A stretch of 64,000 nucleotides of DNA, taken from contig NC_003076.8 in assembly GCF_000001735.4 (NCBI RefSeq), forward strand, positions 20,587,835 to 20,651,834, read 5' to 3'. Below the pieces are notes generated by a model that did not search any database, was not told the DNA's origin, and saw only the letters and a list, made by a program, of their open reading frames with translations. The stretch comes from Arabidopsis thaliana (lineage: Eukaryota > Streptophyta > Magnoliopsida > Brassicales > Brassicaceae). The stretch's first letter is position 1. Every line of letters begins with the position of its first letter. This document shows, piece after piece, positions 22,378-34,804 of this stretch. The position numbers were made by a program, and so were the translations under genes.

Positions 22378-24227
22378 ATGGCGAGTAATCAACAACCACC
22401 GTCGAATCTACAGACCTACGGTGTACCAATTTACGCCGTCGACTGGATTCTAGAGGAAGCTGTCAGATCCAAAATCACTAAGGATCAGGATGATGATGAT
22501 GATGATGGATCGTCGTCGTCGTCGTACATCGTTTTATCCGGCGGAGGAGGAGAAGGACGAAGTGGAATACCTAATGTCATCTTAATCTGTCGTGTTGATC
22601 TCCACACCAATTCTCTCTCTGAACAACCTGTAAGTGCGAATAACAAAGCTCCTTCTCTTATGATGAATCATTCACAATTCTCTGAACATTCTCAATGTTT
22701 TTCGCAGATTGGTAGGCGTGTGATTGGCACTGATCTACCTTATCGTATGGCTATTCATCCTCGTCAAGGTGGTCTTATTTGTGCATTGCCTAACAGTTGC
22801 AGACTGTTTGATTGGGAAAACATTATAGAGGATGATAATGAGGAAGAGTCAGAGAAAGTTGTTAAAGAGTTAAAAGATGTTGGACAACAGTTGTCTCTCT
22901 CGTTTAATCAGGATGGGACTGTTCTAGCTACTGGTGCAGAGGTAGGAAGGATCTTATATTCATTCTCTTGAGAAAGAAATAAACTTTGGTGGTGGTTCTT
23001 CTTATGTGTTTGGTTTTTGATGCAGTGCAGGATGGGACTTTGAGGGTTTTTGAATGGCCAAGCATGAAGACTTTACTTAATGAGTCTAAGACACATGCAT
23101 CAGTTAAAAGCCTAACTTTCAGGTGAGAAAGGGATCATCTTTGGAGAAATGATTGTAAATAAATTTCTTGATAGTGATATTTTTCTGTTTGCAGCGAAAG
23201 TGGTAAGTTTCTTGTATCTCTTGGAGCTCCACTTTGTCGGGTTTGGGATGTGAATGCTTCTGCTGCTATTGCCAGTCTATCAAAAGAGAAGGTCTGTTGG
23301 GTTTTGCTCTTTACTAGTTTCTCTTAACTTTATTGTTGTATTGGATCTGATGAGAGTTTGAATACTGAAATGCAGGACGAGATGTTTGCCTCGTGTAGAT
23401 TCTCTGTAGACAATTCAGGCAGTGAAGTTCTTTATGTTGCTGCAAACACTCGTAACTCATATTTATTCTCACAGTGCAAGAACATAAGAACCCTTTTTGT
23501 CTCAGCCAACAATTGAGAGATTTGATTTGTTTTGTGTAGAACGTGGTGGGAGTATTATAACATGGGATACAACATCATGGAGAAGAAGAAGTTCAAAGCT
23601 TATTAAAAGAAACAACTCTATATCTGCCTTTAATGTCTCAGCTGATGGGAAGCTTCTTGCAGTGTAAGTTTATCTTTCTTCTCACTTATGGGGCCAAACA
23701 GAAATACTATATTTTGTTTTCATGTTTTTTTCTTAATGCAGAGGAACCCTCGAAGGAGATGTTTTAATAATTGATTCGACAAAGATGCAAACTAACCAAA
23801 TCGTCAAGAAAGCTCATCTCGGTTTGGTCACCGCACTGACTTTCTCCCCTGATTCAAGGTTTTTTCTCTACTCCTTTACCGATTCAATGATGCCAAACAA
23901 ACAAACAGATACGAATCTGAAGGAAGAAAAGATGAAACCATTCAAAAGTGTTACTTTGGGTTTGGTTTTGCAGGTGCTTAGTGTCAGTATCTTTTGACTC
24001 AAGGGCAAGGCTAACCGTGATCAAACAAAAGGGTGAAAAACGTATGTACATTTACGGTTTCTCCTATTATCTTTCCATTTCAAGAACAGGGTCTCCATAA
24101 CCTAATACTCTGGTTTTTCTACGATGAAATTGCAGGTCGAGTATATCTGTGGGTGGCGGCATTGTTGTTTGTGTTGGTATACGTGGTTTTGTATTATTTG
24201 ATGGTGGCAATGGGGATCATACATTAG
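22378..24227 (+). CDS. SEC12/PHF1-like WD40 membrane protein
   Basis: Nine exons: 22378-22629, 22708-22941, 23031-23122, 23195-23291, 23376-23451, 23540-23663, 23742-23858, 23974-24041, 24136-24227. They encode 383 aa with all phases consistent. The start is the ATG at 22378. WD40-like repeats fill most of the protein (LSFNQDGTVLATGAEDGTLRVFEW, FLVSLGAPLCRVWDVN, GSIITWDT, LVTALTFSPDSR). The last exon encodes a single C-terminal transmembrane helix (YLWVAALLFVLVYVVLYYL) with a short tail. This layout matches SEC12, the ER guanine-exchange factor for SAR1, and its plant relative PHF1, which helps phosphate transporters leave the ER. An Asp/Ser-rich low-complexity stretch lies at residues 38-52. 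Whether it has exchange activity cannot be told. Confidence 0.9.
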
Positions 24228-24740
24228 ACATACGTAAAGAAAGCCTCTAAGTAAATCCACACGACAATACATGGAATGGCTTGAAGAAACCAACATACAG
24301 ATTTATACCCTCGTTAAGTTTTCTTAGACTTTGTGTTTTGAGTAGGTCGTAGAGATTCTTCACAGAAACTTTCATGCTTTTATTAGTTTACATCATATAT
24401 TCATATTCTCGTTTCTATCTTTTAGTATTACCACAATGAAAGTTTGAACTTCTTTTAGTCAACGAGACCCAATGATTAAGACATTAAGTGATTAGAAAAT
24501 GAGAGAGACCACCCAACCATCGTCTAACGAATCTCTCGGGACATTGACCAAAGACATCAACCACAGTTTGACCACGACACTTCTGACGTGTAACACCATG
24601 TATTAAGCCATTTCACCAACCATATCACAAGGGTTTCAATATCATCAACGCAAGTAATATAACTTAACTATCTCTCCTCTCTTTTCTTAAGATAACTTCT
24701 CTCTCTCTATTCGTTGGTATAAAAAAAGAAGACTAGGAAA
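24228..24740. other. Intergenic spacer between SEC12-like and DUF3339 genes
   Basis: Contains the 3' UTR of the SEC12-like gene and the leader of the DUF3339 gene, with a CT-rich stretch at about 24671-24710. No further gene seen. Confidence 0.5.
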
Positions 24741-24944
24741 ATGACGGAGTGGCTTCCGGTGGTGGTCGCGACGGTGTTGTTTGTGGTGCTGAGCCCGGGA
24801 TTGTTGTTTCAGGTTCCGGGAAACAACAACTTTGTAGACTTCGGGAAGATGGAAACGAGCGGATACTCAATCCTTCTCCACGCCTTCCTTTACTTTGGCC
24901 TTGTCACTGTCTTCACCGTCGTCATCCACTTTCCGGGCACTTAA
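24741..24944 (+). CDS. DUF3339 small membrane protein
   Basis: Intronless, 67 aa. Two membrane segments (about residues 4-22 and 44-64) flank a conserved central loop with LSPGLLFQVPG and VDFGKMETSG. These are signatures of the plant DUF3339 family of very small two-helix proteins, which typically end with HFP-like residues as here (VVIHFPGT). Function is unknown. The gene stands alone between the SEC12-like gene and a CACTA element. Confidence 0.88.
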   Translation: MTEWLPVVVATVLFVVLSPGLLFQVPGNNNFVDFGKMETSGYSILLHAFLYFGLVTVFTVVIHFPGT

Positions 24945-25481
24945 TTCTATGTAATCTTTACTTACAAAAACTTTTTCTTCCTATCTATGCTTTTACCTTT
25001 TCTATATTATCAGTTATACCATGTTTCCCGTGTTCACCTAATTATTATGCTAATGTTTTGTTACTTTTACGTTATAATGATATCAAACTTGCGATGCGTA
25101 AGAAACTTGTTTCGAATTAGTAATGACAAAATGGATAGTTGACTAGTTATACATTTTTGTTACGTTATTAGTATGTTGGAGTATATTAATGTTACAAATG
25201 TTATAAAAAGTTTAACCAAAATAGACATCCCAACAAACATAGACAACTATATAATGAATAGCTCGAAACATCTCCGCAGCCATTTCATTTTCATTAACAT
25301 ATGTTTTAGCCAAAAGGATAAGAGTGGTTCTCCTAAGATTCTATAGTTGCAATAAGATGTGTACATAAATAGTTATCTACTCTCTAAACTGTTAACTTGT
25401 TGCTAATTGGGTACTACAAGACCAACAGAACCTACACATCAACTAATCAAATGTCAATAAAAACCCACAATTCAACATTTA
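24945..25481. other. Intergenic region up to the CACTA element
   Basis: 3' UTR of the DUF3339 gene followed by AT-rich spacer. It ends with TTA (25479-25481), the left target-site copy of the CACTA insertion. Confidence 0.5.
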
Positions 25482-27956
25482 CACTACAAGAAATATGGAT
25501 ATTGATAGCACATTTTAATAGCTCAATTTTTGTAACTGCTATTAAAAATAAAATGTTGGATAAAGACACTATATAATAGCAGTTACGAAATGCTAAACGC
25601 TAACATGACTAACCGGACAAATAAAGTTTAATTGAAAAACCTAAAATTATTATAAGCACCAACATTTACCCAAAAATATTACACTTAGCCACCAAATTAT
25701 TAAAGATACGGCTTTGTGTTTTCTTTTTTCAATGAAGAACAAAATATTTTGTCTCATTCTCTCACAAAAGAAAAACCTAAATCCCTCCGTTCCTCCATCT
25801 CCAAATAGACAGCAAAATAAAAAATCCAGAATTTCCTCTTGTCTTCGTCGATGACCAGCGCAAACTTTGAGGATCCCCCTTCTTCTCATCGTCCTCTCCA
25901 AAGATGTTCTTACCCAAGCTTTTGTTCTGACATCTCCAAGGTTTCATCATGGTCAGAACTCAACCTACATATATCTACAAAACCAAATCGAGACCTCCAC
26001 AGTAATACCGTCTATTCAAAACCCTAGATCTACATATTTTGTCTCTCCCTAAAGTTGCAATCGCCAGTCTGAGGTTCCATTACTCCTAATTGTTTTTGCT
26101 TCACATCTCATTCAACGCCTAACCTATTACATTCTCGTTTATTTGGGAAAATTAGATTCGAAATTGAAATCGATTCCAAATTAGGATTTGAGATCCGGAG
26201 AAACCGCTTAGTCTGCTAACGACACTTCTTTTTTTTTTTGTATTGCGGTCATAGCCAATCCTATCGATGTTGTTAAGTTTCAAAAGTAGACAAATTTACA
26301 CACTTATCTATAAAATCGTTTTGTGTATATTTGGTTGAGCTTCTTGTGTATGTTTTGTTATAGGCAGACGAGATTACGCAGAAGAACATGTTGCAGGAAT
26401 TATGTATCAAGGCTCGTGTTGTCTGTTTATTTTAAATATAATATCCAAGAGATATTTGCAGCCATGGTAATTCATCATATATGCCTCTCAATCTCCATCT
26501 ATCTTTAACCATGAAGTTTCCGTTTACAAGCTTGATTTTCTAGAATTCAAATGTGGTATTTGTAACTTTCATTAGGTTATTAGTTTGAATGACAAACGTC
26601 TTTTCTATAGTTTTGAGGTTTTCAATCTGGTTTTCTCATTGTTGTTGTAAGGTTTTCTCATTCTTATTTGGTAATAGTTTGTTTATACTAGGACAAGAGA
26701 ACTGATTTGAAATTTTTCTTTGTTCCAGGGGATATAAGGGAAACATGGAACTCAACAAGGAAGATATCGTGCCATTGACACCAGCAGCTCAAATCACAGC
26801 ACCTCCAATCCTACAAGATGGCTCATCTCAACAAGGTAATTTATTAGCATTTTAAGTAACTGTTACAATATTTCAGTTTTTTCAGGTACAGTTTGTTGTC
26901 TTTTTTCTCTCATATTAAAGTTGCATAGGAGGGTTTTAGTGCTCAATGCATCTAGAACAGAACTCAATGATTTGGTCTATAGAGTCCATATTCTGTTTCG
27001 TTTTCTAAATTATTAAATAAGTGCTTTGGCTTTTCTTTGATTCTGTAATCCTTAACTCTAGTAATTCACGAGAATCATTGACATATGAGAGTTTTTCACT
27101 TGCTCCACATGTTCTTTGTTTTCTTTTTATGGTTAAAATACTAAATTTTGCTTAGATATTTTTGCAGATTTTATAAGTCTTGTAACTTCAGAACCTAATA
27201 ACGTTTGTAACAAAAAGGACAAAATTAATGGATGATTGCCATTAACATTTTGATTTCGGTTTATTTGTTTTCTTACAGCTGAGGATGCGTTTGGATTAGC
27301 AGTTTGGTTAGGAAGAGGTTTATCAAGTGTTTAAGCTCAGAGAAGAGATAGTGATGTTAATTCTAAGTTTCATGTAAGATCTGCTCAAGTACTCATTTTT
27401 ACACTATTCGAGTTTGAAGTTTGATTGGAGAGAAGAAGAAGACTGTACAAGATTATGAGAAGAATTGGAGAAGCGAGTCAAGGTTAGAAAGAAGATGTGA
27501 TATCATTTTACTTGTGGCATTTGTTATTGTAATGTTAGTTAAGACTTGGATTGAGACTTGTATGGAGATTTTATATATATTGAATTTGATCAAAAAGAGG
27601 TTTCTTGCAAATGTGTAACAAAATGTCCCAAACTTATAGGCTGTTTATAGATTTATAGCCAAAAAAATAAAGCTACAACATATCAGATCATAGCCTATAA
27701 AATATAGCTACAAAATAATAGTTTATAGCCCTTAAAAAGAGTTACAAAAGTATAACATCAAAATTGTGCAATAACAAAGGAAATCAAAGCATTTCTTTTA
27801 CGCCATAATATGTGAACATTTAATAGCATAGCAAGAAACGCTATTGTATGTGACCACTCTAAGATAGCTCCGGCAAACACAGCGTTTATGAATCCGCTAT
27901 GTAAACGTTATTATAGCGTTTTCGGTGTGTTAAGAATGTCCATATTTCTTGTAGTG
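25482..27956. mobile_element. Non-autonomous CACTA (En/Spm-like) transposon, 2,475 bp
   Basis: It begins CACTACAAGAAATATGGA and ends with the near-perfect inverted complement TCCATATTTCTTGTAGTG. It is flanked by TTA at 25479-25481 and 27957-27959, the 3-bp target duplication typical of CACTA elements. Short subterminal motifs (ATAGC, TAGCTACAA, TTATAGCC) recur near both ends, as expected for transposase-binding sites. No TNP2-like transposase is visible, so it depends on another element for movement. It lies between the DUF3339 gene and the 3' end of SPL13. Confidence 0.93.
26745..27334 (+). CDS. Possible two-exon small ORF inside the CACTA element
   Basis: ATG at 26745, exon to 26835 ending at a GT donor, then a TTACAG acceptor at 27273-27278 and a second exon 27279-27334. 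Phases join to 48 aa (start MELNKEDIVPLTPAAQ, end GLAVWLGRGLSSV). Splice sites and an upstream intron-like region suggest a transcribed non-transposase unit, but I recognise no domain. It may be a captured gene piece or chance. Confidence 0.3.
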
Positions 27957-28062
27957 TTAACAAGAACAATGATGATGATAAAGAACATTGAAAAATGAGG
28001 GAGAAGAGAAGAGACACAAATAGATCTTTCTGATTCTATCTATCTACCTACTTCTTCTTCTA

Positions 28063-29299
28063 CTACTCCCAATGAAACGGGAATGTCTGCGGAAGACGGA
28101 CAGCCTCGTTACCGGATATAACCGATCCATCAGAGACTGCACTCGCATTCTCAAACAATCCCGACCCGTAAAAAACTGTCTCAACTGCTTCTTGGGACAA
28201 AGAAAGTGGTGGTTGAAGCAAATGAGGGACTGACGACGAGGAGGATGACAGAAGAGAGAGAGCACAATCAGAGTCATGGATGCAACTCGTCATTCTCTCA
28301 CACAACGATGCGGTTCTCGAGCTTTCTTCTTCTTGCAAGAAAGGGAATTGTTTTGCTATGCTTCTGGTACTGTTTGGAGAAGAAGAGATTGGAAACATTA
28401 TCCCTGTCTTTGCAGGAGAAGAACCAACAACATAGCTCTGGCTCTGCCCATAACTCGAACCATTGGCGGCTACAGCAACGCTTACAAGACTATTTCCCCA
28501 GCTCGGGTTCAACACAGATGTAGTTGGAAACACATGTGAACCACCAGAAAACTCTAGCAATTTGCTACCTGAAAACATAAAACAATGCTTCTTCATCAAC
28601 AAGGAACGGTCTATTGGATTCAAGAAACTAACTAACTTTTCTTAAAACAGAAACCTTGAAAACCCGTAAAGAAGTTGGCAGGACGACCGATATGTTCAGG
28701 CTGCGGCTTCCGTCGTCTTCGATTATGTCCATCAAGACGTTTCCTACAACTTCTCTTCCCTTCATCAAACTCCTCCAAAGCATGAAACCTAATTAGACAC
28801 AAATGTTAACATCTTCACCAACCCAACAAGAAGCTTAAACCATTAACACACAATCTTACCTGCTGCATTGTTGACAAAACCTCTGTTTATGACCATTAAT
28901 AGTAACCACAGGAGTTTTTGAATGAACATCACAAACTTTATGTCTCTTATGATACTCTCTACAATTACTAAAATCAGAATCACATCCATCAACAAGACAA
29001 ATCGGCATCTGGTTGGTTCCAACACCATTCCCTCTTGTTCTCTTTGAACTCGAGCTTCTTGAACCTTCTGGTTTAGCTAAAGCACTATCTTTCCACTTAC
29101 TAAGACTAATCACTTGCTCTGTATCACCAAAAACAGAGGAAGAGTTTCCAATGTTTCTTCCAAGTTTTAGATCAAATGAAAAATCCGCTTTTGACTGTGA
29201 CGACCCACCAAACGAGATCGAACCATCCATTGGTGATAAATCTGGTTCTTGATCGAATCCAGATAAATAACCAGAGCTAAGTTTGAAATTCCAGTCCAT
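28063..29299 (-). CDS. SPL13B: SQUAMOSA promoter-binding-like transcription factor 13 (unit B copy)
   Basis: Exons 29299-28860, 28788-28655 and 28568-28063 encode 359 aa, the length known for SPL13. The SBP DNA-binding domain is at about residues 99-175: zinc ligands in CLVDGC, a Cys/His set in [19 protein letters not shown] and the SCRKRL region. A bipartite nuclear signal overlaps its end (KRSCRKRL ... NRRRRKPQ). The first intron splits the SBP domain at the usual place, after CQQCS. Exon 3 carries a miR156 target. SPL13 controls the juvenile-to-adult transition and shoot architecture. A second copy (SPL13A) is expected in unit A, outside the window. A 5' UTR intron is likely: a GGTAAG-type donor lies near 29874. 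Confidence 0.97.
28246..28265 (-). promoter_or_regulatory. miR156/157 target site in SPL13 coding exon 3
   Basis: The plus strand reads TGACAGAAGAGAGAGAGCAC, differing from mature miR156 at one internal base. The SPL13 transcript therefore carries the complementary site within codons for ALSLLSS. Regulation of SPL genes by miR156 is established. Confidence 0.93.
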
Positions 29300-31007
29300 T
29301 CAAAGATTGTGCTTTTTTTTCTTCTCTCACTATAAAAACACATACATACACAACAGCAATCAAAGCAATATCAAGATTTGTCCTTTTTGATATTGGTACT
29401 CTAAATTTAAGAACAAACAGCAAAAACAACTAGTAAACATAAAACCCATGAATCTTTAACTCAATTAAACTTCAACTTCAATACATATGAAGGAAAATAA
29501 AAAAGCATAAGCAAAAAGCAAAAACACAATTATAAAGAGTACTCTGAAATTGTAGTTGAAGCTCTAACAAAATGATCTATTTTGATATTGAAAAAAAAAC
29601 AAAAAAAAAATCCCAAAAAAGGCAAACTAATTGTACTGAAAAAACGAAATGAGAAGTGCAGAAACATAGAAACTAGAACAGATCCCACAAAATGGGAAGA
29701 AAGGAAAACAAAAAAAAAAACAAAAAACTTTTTTTCTGTCTACTCAATTCCAAGCAAGAATTAAAAAAATGCAATAAAAATGAAAGATTAAAGTAAGATT
29801 ATAAACATGTTATTACATTAAAAAAAACTATAGAATAAGAAAAGTTTGTTGTTTGAAGGTTGAGAAATCTTACCAAATCCATACACCTACCAGTAGAGTC
29901 AGTAGAAGAAGAAACTCCAAAAGAGAAAGATGAAAATATAAAAAAATGGGACAAGTGAAAAAAAAGAAAGAGAAGATGATGGAGTTTAGCAAGAGAAAGT
30001 GGAGACAACAAGTGTGGCTGCTACTTCAATAATGCAAATAAGAGAAAGAGGAAAGAGAGAGAGAAATTGATGATAATAGCTATTACTAAGTTAAGAAATG
30101 ATTTACTTACTTTAATTGTAACTTTACTTTCCTGATTTAGGGTTTTATTGATATCATTTTTTAAAAACTTTGAGTAAGAAAAAGTGAAGAAAAGAATGGA
30201 GGAAAGTGACAGCTGTTGTTGATTGTTCTTTTGCTTACTTTTTCAACTTTTCTTTGTTTATATTTTTCTCTGCCATTCATCAATTCTGAACTCTGAGCAT
30301 CCGATTTTTATGAATGAACAGAGTATACTTTTGAAAATTTCAAATTACTCATAAATCTTGTATCTTTTTACTGACCCTTATCCAAAATATATTAGTTTTC
30401 AAATTGTGATATAAAATAGATGTGGTTTTTTCTTTTTTATAACTATGATGATGATGAAAATGAAACAATAAATTGGAAAGTGATACTAAAGAAAGAGGTA
30501 TAGGATGCTTAGTTGTTTACGGCAAAAAACATAGCATGTGAATGTTGTGCTTCGCATTACACAACATCTTCTTCTGTTTTTTTTCTTCTCTCTTTCCACC
30601 GATACGCGTTATTTTCTTTGACTTTCATAGTTACGGGTCACACAAGTTGTCAATTATCAGGGAGAATCGTATAAAAGTCTTCCATGTCTTTAAAAGTTTT
30701 GCAGATGGATTTAAAAGATTTGGGGTCCAAAGCCCATGTTTCATTTGTTTCGGCCCATAAATTGTCCTAAAAAATAACAAATTGGTTATTTATTGAATGC
30801 ACAGTTGTTTTGAATTTAAAAATTTGTAGTTGACGAACCGGACCAAACCAAAACAAACCATGTAATTTGAATAAATAAAAAGAAAGCAATTTTCCGGTTA
30901 ACAAAAAATCTCAAACTCAGTGAGTGAGTCACCGAAAACCTCTTGTAGTAGATTCGTGACGGGTTTGATCATCTCTTCGAGGTCGGTTCTAGGGTTTCAC
31001 TACGAGA
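29300..31007. promoter_or_regulatory. Divergent upstream region shared by SPL13 and SAE1B
   Basis: Holds the SPL13 5' UTR with a probable intron (donor near 29874, first UTR exon to about 30050), GA-rich leader sequence, and the SAE1B leader at about 30900-31007. Poly-A runs occur at 29590-29730. No other gene is convincing. Confidence 0.55.
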
Positions 31008-32909
31008 ATGGACGGAGATGAGCTCACCGAGCAGGAAACTGCTCTTTATGACCGTCAAATTAGGGTATGGGGAGCTGGTGCTCAAAGAAGGTACTTCACA
31101 TTGAATCTAACTTCTATGGCTTCAAGCAACAACAAGTTATTGATTTTCCGTTTGAGTACTAATAAACTCTTCTTGTTGGGCTATACTCGGTGAAAGTTTA
31201 TCTCTTTCTGGGTTTTAAGCTAATTTAGCTGTTGAAATTTTGATTAGGGCTTCTCTGAATTTTGTTTTGTGTTTTTGCTTGCAGATTGAGTAAATCTCAT
31301 GTTTTGGTATCTGGAATTAAGGGCACTGTTGCTGAGGTACCTCTTACTTTATTTTGTGACTCTCTATTAGCTATGTTGCAGTAGAGTGAGTGTTGGCATC
31401 TTACTTGGTTTCCTCCATTTGGTGTTGCAGTTTTGTAAGAACATTGTGTTGGCAGGAGTAGGTAGTGTGACTCTGTTGGATGATCGATTGGTTACAACGG
31501 AAGTCTTCAACGCAAACTTCTTGATTCTTCCTGATGAAAATGCTTATGTAGGCAAAACCGTAGCTGAGATTTGTTGTGATTCACTTAAGGATTTTAACCC
31601 TATGGTTCATGTTTCAATAGAGAAAGGTTACTCCTCCTTTCTTCATTTCTCTCTAATTTTAGTAGAAACAAATGATTTTAGTAACATCGAGTCTATGTCT
31701 TCAATTTCAGGTGATTTGTCAACACTTGGTGTTGATTTTTTCGAGAAGTTTGATGTTGTGGTTATCGGCTACAGTTCTCGTGCTACTAAGGTACTGTTGA
31801 TACCTCCTTCTTTTAGTTGTTCCAGTTGTTTTTGTCTTTTGTTGCCATGTAGATTGATCACTTGAAATAATGTGCTTTGTTATGCAGAAAGCAGTTAATG
31901 AAAAGTGTAGGAACCTAGCAAAAGATGTAGCGTTCTATACAGTTGATTGTAGAGGCTCATGTGGCGAAATATTTGTCGACCTTCAGAATTATAAGTACAC
32001 AAAGGTACTCATCTCGTTTTTTTCTTTTGACGGTTGTATATCACATGCCTTTCTTTTGGCATATAATGTGTTAACTTTCTTTCTCTATTGTCAATTTTGG
32101 CTTCATAGAAAAAGCTTGATGAAACAGTGGAATGTGAACTAACATTTCCAAGTTTTGAGGTACAACAAACTTAACTTCTTACTTTCCTGGAACATACTTT
32201 CGCATGAAAAGTAATAGAAATTCAATCTATTAACTGGTCTTATTTCTCCAGGAGGCAGTTTCAGTACCGTGGAAACCGATGCCAAGGAGAACAGCAAAGC
32301 TCTACTTTGCAATGAGAGGTCTGGCTAACAACAACAGCTAACCTTTTGAAAGCTTGGTTTCTTCCTACGTAACTAATCCGGTTTTGTGATATTCTTGCAG
32401 TGATAGAACTATTTGAGGAAACTGAAGGACGTAAACCTGGGGAATGTTCGCTGTCTGATCTCCCAAGAGTTTTGAAACTCAAAAAGGAACTATGTGAAGG
32501 AAATGTAAGTTTCTTTAACCTTTATTTGTAAGCTCTACAATAATAACGACAAATAACAAACTTTGTCACTCACTTTGAATCCGAATGTTGCAACAGTCGG
32601 TCAGCGAGAATCATATTCCAGATATCCTCTTGGAGAGACTCGTATCTAATAACACAGAATTCCCACCGGCTTGTGCCATCATTGGAGGGATTCTAGGACA
32701 GGTACAGTTCTCTATCTCGCTTCTCTAGGACTTTGTTAGTTATCTAGATTAAGCACTTAGCAGAGTAATGTGACTCAAAAAAGTTGTATTTGTACGTACA
32801 GGAGGTGATAAAAGTTATATCAGGCAAAGGAGAGCCGTTGAAGAACTTCTTCTACTTTGATGCAGAGGATGGGAAAGGTGTAATCGAGGACCTATCCCAC
32901 AAGCTTTAA
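31008..32909 (+). CDS. SAE1B: SUMO-activating enzyme subunit 1B (unit B copy)
   Basis: Ten exons: 31008-31090, 31285-31336, 31431-31626, 31711-31790, 31888-32004, 32109-32159, 32252-32318, 32401-32504, 32597-32701, 32802-32909. They give 320 aa, as known for SAE1B. It is the small subunit of the SUMO E1 heterodimer. With SAE2, which supplies the catalytic cysteine, it adenylates SUMO in the nucleus. Hallmarks: YDRQIRVWGAGAQRRL near the start, the Rossmann-type segment VLAGVGSVTLLDD, and NFLILPDENAYVGKT. The C-terminus (CAIIGGILGQEVIKVISGKGEP, then FFYFDAEDGKG) matches the UBA/ThiF fold end. The first copy should lie in unit A. Confidence 0.97.
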
Positions 32910-33495
32910 CTTCCAAACATGAAAGGTGCTGTGAAACGCTGCTCTTAGTAATTAGTTCCTTGTTGAAGATTGTATTGGAAATTAGACTTTAGAGTACTTA
33001 GAACTTGGCTCCTTGTCTTTTGTATCTACTAACTTGGTTCGCTCCTAAAGACAATCTGTAACCCACTATTTACTTTAATCCATCAATTTACACACTCCTA
33101 TCTATGTGAAGGTGTTCTATTTTGTCCGGAAATTTTCGATTTCGGTTTCTGGCTCTTTGAGTGGCATCTTTATAATATAACAAACAGCAAAATTTGACAG
33201 TCTATAGTGAGTTTTGTTATGGTTCATTGCTTAGTGACATTATTTGTTGTTGAGGGAGGTTTCAAACCAATAGAGATGAAAGTGGAAACTTCTCCACAAG
33301 TTGAGAAAAATATTTGATAAAAACATAAGTTGGATGAGGACAAACACAAAAGATACCAAATAATGATTTGGAGATTCTCTTATCCTTAATCTTAAATACT
33401 AAAGTCTATGACAGTGACATCTGAACAGAAGAAAGCTCAAGAGTATATAAATTGTAGCTTAGCCTCTGGTGAAGCAGAATCACAAAGTCAAGGAT
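32910..33495. other. SAE1B 3' region and HSD4 copy B promoter
   Basis: SAE1B 3' UTR, spacer, then from 33343 the sequence equal to position 1 onward. The TATA box of HSD4 copy B is at 33444-33451. Confidence 0.6.
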
Positions 33496-34804
33496 ATGGA
33501 TTTAAACAACAAGATCTTTAACATCCTTCTTCCTATTGTCACGGTTTCGTTTCTTTTAGTGTTCATGCCATTTTCAATATTCTTCAAGCTCCTCCAGTTC
33601 ATAAGGGGATGCAAAGAGTCCGAGAAAGTCAACGGAAAAGTCGTCATCATCACCGGATCTTCCTCAGGAATTGGCGAGGTTAGTTTGTTTGTAATCCTAG
33701 AAAAGCTTGGTCTATTTTTTATAAATTGGTTAGTTATTTGGTAAAAAACAAAAGCAATTTGAAGTTGATTTAATGGTGTAGCACCTAGCGTATGAGTATG
33801 CTCGTAGAGGAGCATACTTGACTCTAGTAGCTCGGAGAGAGGATCGTCTCCAGGTGGTGGCTGACCGGTGCAGGAAGCTTGGTTCACCAGACGTTGCTGT
33901 GGTACGCGGTGATGTCTCAGTCATCAAAGACTGTAAACGTTTTGTTCAAGAAACCATCTCTCGGTTTGGAAGATGTGAGTTAGTCACTATTATTCGAATA
34001 ACTAATATTACTACTTGCTTAAAGAACATAAAAAATATAACAAAATTTACATCAGTGGATCACTTGGTGAACAATGCTGGAATTGCGGAGGCCAAATTTT
34101 TCGAGGACTATTCTGAAATTTCGGATGTTCTTCCCATTGTGGTATACATTTTTAGATTTAATACATAGTGAAGTCTTTTTTACAATATATGAACCTTGGC
34201 AAAATTTGCAGAACACTAACTTTTGGGGACCGGTTTACGCGACACATTTCGCTATACCGCATCTCAAGAAAACAAAAGGAAAGATCATAGCGGTTGCATC
34301 ACCTGCTGGATGGTCTGGAGTACCAAGGATGAGCATATATGCTGTAAATGCTTCTTCTTCTTTTTCTTTCTCTTGTTCTCTAAATTAACCAAGCGTAACA
34401 TATTAACATAATGAATGTAACATTTGTTTCAGGCAAGCAAAGCAGCTATGATAAACTTCTACGAGACTCTTAGGATCGAGCTTCATCCAGAAGTTGGTGT
34501 GACAATCGTGTTTCCTGGTCTAATCGAAAACGGAAATACTAATCCGGACCTTTTAGCTGAGGTATTTTACTATCATCATTTTTCATTTTAGTCTGTCCAA
34601 GTTTTATGACTGAAGTCTCTTTTGCAGAAACAAGACTGGTCGCAAGTTGTGACCATCGAGTCAGCAGCGGAATGCGCCAAAGCGGTAGTTAACGGAATCT
34701 GCAGAGGCAAAACCTTTGTGGCAGAGCCGTCGTGGGTTCGTGTCCTGTTCTGGCTTAGTGCTATATGCCCTGAGCTTCTGATCTCTAAGCCTAAAAGGAA
34801 TTAA
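33496..34804 (+). CDS. HSD7: Steroleosin / hydroxysteroid dehydrogenase-like 4B (copy B)
   Basis: Duplicate of the gene at 154-1462 with no difference seen. Exons 33496-33678, 33782-33974, 34056-34141, 34212-34343, 34433-34561, 34628-34804; 299 aa. Same anchor, TGSSSGIGE, VNNAG and YAASK motifs. It lies 586 bp downstream of SAE1B on the same strand and converges on HSD1 copy B. Known in A. thaliana as HSD7 or HSD4B (from memory). With identical promoter sequence from at least 33343 on, both copies should be expressed alike unless more distal elements differ. Confidence 0.93.

Noticed and set aside
28206-28523. Plus-strand frames over SPL13 exon 3
   Set aside because: Shadows of the SPL13 coding sequence on the opposite strand.
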